Of a DNA stretch of 9,091 bases, positions 7,056 through 9,091 are shown piece after piece. The translations under genes were made by a program, and so were the position numbers. Each line of letters opens with the position of its first letter. Position 1 is the stretch's first letter. The stretch is from NCBI GenBank assembly GCA_023433855.1, contig JAEYTV010000521.1, positions 1 through 9,091 of the forward strand. The letters are read 5' to 3'. The notes beneath the pieces are model-generated. The model saw only the letters and a list, made by a program, of their open reading frames with translations. It had not been told where the DNA came from and made no database searches. This DNA is from Pseudomonadota bacterium. GTDB taxonomy: Bacteria > Pseudomonadota > Alphaproteobacteria > Rhizobiales > Rhizobiaceae.

Positions 7056-7068
7056 TGTCAAGAGACAG
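7055..7068. promoter_or_regulatory. Palindrome, candidate TetR operator
   Basis: CTGTC (7055-7059), AAGA spacer, GACAG (7064-7068): a perfect inverted repeat with four central bases, lying just before the ribosome site of the tetR gene. On the minus strand the same bases contain CTTGACA, a good -35 hexamer for the divergent unit. Binding here would block both directions. It is assigned by position and symmetry, not by a known operator match. Confidence 0.45.
7056..7061 (-). promoter_or_regulatory. Possible -35 element for the divergent thiolase unit
   Basis: On the minus strand this reads TTGACA, preceded by C, the form favoured in alphaproteobacteria. The matching -10 is unclear: TAATCT lies only 15 bases further on, so the promoter call is tentative. 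Confidence 0.35.
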
Positions 7069-7081
7069 CAAGGAGCAAAAG

Positions 7082-7654
7082 ATGAAGGTGAGCCGCGAGC
7101 AGGCACAGGAAAACCGCTGTCGCGTCATTGCCACGGCGAGCGAGCTGTTTCGCGAGCGCGGGTTCGACGGGATCGGAATAGCGGAGCTGATGAAGGCGGC
7201 CGGGCTGACACATGGTGGCTTCTACGGCCAGTTCAGATCGAAGATGGATCTGGCAGCCGAGGCCTCGCGCCAGGCACTCGCGACAAACGCGGCTTTGTGG
7301 CGCGACACAATCGACCGCAGTCGTGGCAAGGCGCTCCAGGCGCTCGCGCGTCTCTACATCTCGGGACCAAATCTGGTCTCCAGGGCAAAGGGCTGCACAT
7401 TCGCAGCGCTCGCGGCCGATGCATCCCGGCAGGGCAAGCCCGTGCAGGACGTTTTCGCGCAAGGCATCGAACACCACCTGCATCTGTTGCAGGAGATCAT
7501 CGACGGCGAAACCGATGCCGAGAAACGCCGCCGCTCCATTGTCCTCCTTTCGCAGATGGTCGGCGGGCTGACGCTTGCGCGCGCCGCAGGCGACGCGCCA
7601 ATCGCAGAAGAGATCATTTCCGCCTTGCGCGACGAGATGGGGACCGGGCACTAA
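7082..7654 (+). CDS. TetR/AcrR-family transcriptional regulator
   Basis: This 190-residue protein has the standard TetR layout. An N-terminal helix-turn-helix spans about residues 10-56, with the consensus-like stretch A-x-x-L-F-R-E-R-G-F-D-G-I-G-I-A-E-L-M-K, followed by AGLTHGGFYGQF and SK. The C-terminal helical domain would bind a ligand and dimerise; GCTFAAL near 104-110 is a typical motif of this subgroup. It is probably a repressor released by a small molecule, perhaps an acyl-CoA or the catabolic substrate (inference). The start at 7082 has AAGGAG (7070-7075) with a 6-base spacer. Divergent orientation to the thiolase and the palindrome in front of it suggest control of itself and of that unit. 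No convincing terminator follows the stop. Confidence 0.93.
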   Translation: MKVSREQAQENRCRVIATASELFRERGFDGIGIAELMKAAGLTHGGFYGQFRSKMDLAAEASRQALATNAALWRDTIDRSRGKALQALARLYISGPNLVSRAKGCTFAALAADASRQGKPVQDVFAQGIEHHLHLLQEIIDGETDAEKRRRSIVLLSQMVGGLTLARAAGDAPIAEEIISALRDEMGTGH

Positions 7655-7826
7655 CTGCTTCTTTGGCAACGGAAATGCGTCTTCACTCATCCTGCTTGCG
7701 AAAATTTGTCCGCCCCCGGAGCGAAGTGGAAATTCCTGCCTGTGCGGCGGGCGATTTCGCTGGCAATATCAGGCTACTGCCGGACCCGACATTCCCGGAC
7801 CAGACATTCCCGATCAGGAGACTCCC
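7655..7826. other. Intergenic spacer before the second solute-binding protein gene
   Basis: This 172-base non-coding stretch holds no convincing small gene. It contains small symmetric elements (GCGATTTCGC at 7751-7760) and a two-copy tandem repeat near its end. It presumably carries the promoter of the downstream gene, but no clear -35/-10 pair is seen. Confidence 0.5.
7780..7809 (+). repeat. 15-bp tandem repeat (2 copies)
   Basis: CCGGACCCGACATTC (7780-7794) is followed directly by CCGGACCAGACATTC (7795-7809), differing at one base. The next bases begin CCGATCAGG, resembling the start of a decayed third unit, and run into the AGGAGA ribosome site (7816-7821). It may be replication slippage or a regulatory repeat. 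Confidence 0.7.
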
Positions 7827-9091
7827 ATGACGATCGCCAACCTATCACGGCGCGCCCTTTTGCAGGCAGCTGCCGCCCTGCTCGCGTCGACCGCGCTTCC
7901 TGTGCTCGCTCGTGCCCAAAGCGGCTCGAACGGCGGAAGGTTGATCGTCGCGGCGGATTCCGAGCCCAAGAACCTCAACCCCGCAATAGTTGCTTCAAAC
8001 GGCGTCTTCTTTATCGCAAGCAAGGTGATAGAGCCGCTCGCCGAAGCGTCCTTCGATGGCAAGGACGGTCTGGAGCCCCGGCTCGCCACCTCCTGGGAAG
8101 GATCGGAAGACGGCAAGTCGGTGACCTTCAAGCTGCGCGAAGGCGTGACCTGGCATGACGGCAAGCCGTTCACTTCCGCCGATGTCGCTTTCTCGGCGCT
8201 CAACTTGTGGAAGCCGCTGCAAAATCTCGGTCGCTCCGTGTTCGCCAGCCTCGAAGCGGTCGATACGCCCGATGACACCACGGCGATCTTCCGTTTTTCC
8301 AAGCCGACACCGTTGCAGCTCATCCGCAACGCCCTGCCGGTAGTCAGCAGCGTCGTGCCCAAGCATATTTACGAAGGCACCGACATCGCCACCAACCCGG
8401 CAAATGTGAAGCTCGTCGGCACCGGGCCATTCAAGTTCGCGGAATACAAGCCCGGCGAATATTACCGCCTGACCAAGAACGAAAACTACTGGAACAAGGG
8501 CGAGCCGAAGCTCGACGAGGTGATCTTCCGGGTGCTGCCCGACCGTGCTGGTGCTGGTGCGGCACTCGAGGCGGAAGAGATCCAGCTTGCCGCCTTCTCC
8601 GCCGTGCCGCTGACGGACCTCGACCGCATCTCGAAGGTGCCGGGCATCAAGGTCATCTCCAACGGGTACGAGGCCCTCACCTACCAGCTCGTGGTGGAGA
8701 TCAACCATCGGCGCAAGGAACTGGCGGACCCGAAGGTTCGCCAGGCGATTGCCCATGCGATCGACAAAAAATTCGTCGTCGACACGATCTTCCTCGGATA
8801 TGCCGAGGCATCCACGGGCCCGGTGCCGAAGAATGCGCCGGAGTTCTATGATCCGACCGTCCAGATTTACGACTTCGACGTGGCCAAGGCCAATGCCTTG
8901 CTCGACGAGGCGGGTTACAGCAGGGGCCCGGATGGCAAGCGCTTCTCGCTGAAACTGCGGCCGGCGCCCTATTTCAACGAGACGAAGCAGTTCGGAGACT
9001 ACCTGCGCCAGGCGCTTGCTGCCATCGGCATTGACGCGCAGCTGGTCAACGCGGATTCCGCCGCACACCAGAAGGCGGTCTATACCGACCA
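7827..9091 (+). CDS. ABC transporter substrate-binding protein, family 5 (3'-partial)
   Basis: The frame from ATG 7827 is open to the window end (421 codons plus two bases); family members are usually about 500-540 residues, so the C-terminus is missing. It is a periplasmic binding protein of the DppA/OppA/NikA family, serving import of peptides, opines, glycosides or metal complexes. The N-terminus SRRALLQ with a following Ala/Leu-rich core and A-R-A near residue 30 looks like a Tat signal. Family marks follow: SEPKNLNPA, EPLAE, LEPRLATSWE, TFKLREGVTWHDGKPFTSADV, GTGPFKF, NENYW, and RQAIAHAIDK. AGGAGA (7816-7821) precedes the ATG with a 5-base spacer. It is probably the first gene of a separate ABC-importer operon whose permeases lie beyond the window. 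The substrate is not predictable. Confidence 0.93.
   Translation, partial: MTIANLSRRALLQAAAALLASTALPVLARAQSGSNGGRLIVAADSEPKNLNPAIVASNGVFFIASKVIEPLAEASFDGKDGLEPRLATSWEGSEDGKSVTFKLREGVTWHDGKPFTSADVAFSALNLWKPLQNLGRSVFASLEAVDTPDDTTAIFRFSKPTPLQLIRNALPVVSSVVPKHIYEGTDIATNPANVKLVGTGPFKFAEYKPGEYYRLTKNENYWNKGEPKLDEVIFRVLPDRAGAGAALEAEEIQLAAFSAVPLTDLDRISKVPGIKVISNGYEALTYQLVVEINHRRKELADPKVRQAIAHAIDKKFVVDTIFLGYAEASTGPVPKNAPEFYDPTVQIYDFDVAKANALLDEAGYSRGPDGKRFSLKLRPAPYFNETKQFGDYLRQALAAIGIDAQLVNADSAAHQKAVYTD

Noticed and set aside
7995..9068. A 357-codon minus-strand frame opposite the second binding protein
   Set aside because: The plus-strand frame from 7827 has a Tat signal, ribosome site and family-5 motifs throughout; the minus frame has none.

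Overview
The window looks like chromosomal or plasmid DNA of a GC-rich proteobacterium, most likely an alphaproteobacterium of the Rhizobium/Mesorhizobium kind. This is inferred from the high GC at third codon positions, strong AGGAG-type ribosome sites, many ATGA stop/start overlaps, and a catabolic layout of solute-binding proteins, hydrolases and a thiolase. No single marker fixes the genus. There are no tRNA or rRNA genes, CRISPR arrays or insertion sequences.

Region 1 (1-5652, plus strand) reads as one operon. It holds four consecutive paralogues of the metal-dependent amidohydrolase-2 family (ACMSD-like TIM-barrel hydrolases/decarboxylases), then a small Rieske [2Fe-2S] protein, then a secreted family-1-type ABC solute-binding protein, and ends at a strong rho-independent terminator. 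The four amidohydrolases alternate between two subtypes in the order X-Y-X'-Y', and the partners of each pair overlap by ATGA. This suggests duplication of a two-gene cassette. The first copy is cut by the window edge and carries an in-frame TGA inside a conserved stretch. The substrate is unknown. The gene set suggests uptake and breakdown of a small organic acid or aromatic-type compound.

Region 2 (5663-6990, minus strand) converges on region 1. It holds a complete thiolase, preceded by and overlapping a 54-codon reading frame that matches only the extreme C-terminus of beta-ketoacyl-ACP synthases, probably a relic.

Region 3 (6991-7081) is an AT-rich divergent promoter region with a 14-bp palindrome that is a good candidate operator. 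Region 4 (7082-7654, plus strand) is a TetR/AcrR-type repressor that probably controls itself and the divergent thiolase unit. Region 5 (7655-9091) is a 172-base spacer with a short tandem repeat, followed by the first 421 codons of a family-5 (peptide/opine/glycoside type) ABC solute-binding protein with a Tat-type signal. That gene runs off the window and is open to the last base.

The working picture is a catabolic island: one or two uptake systems, a set of paired metal-dependent C-C or C-N hydrolases/decarboxylases, a Rieske electron carrier, and a thiolase that could feed products to acetyl-CoA under TetR control. The enzyme families are well supported. The pathway link between them is inference.
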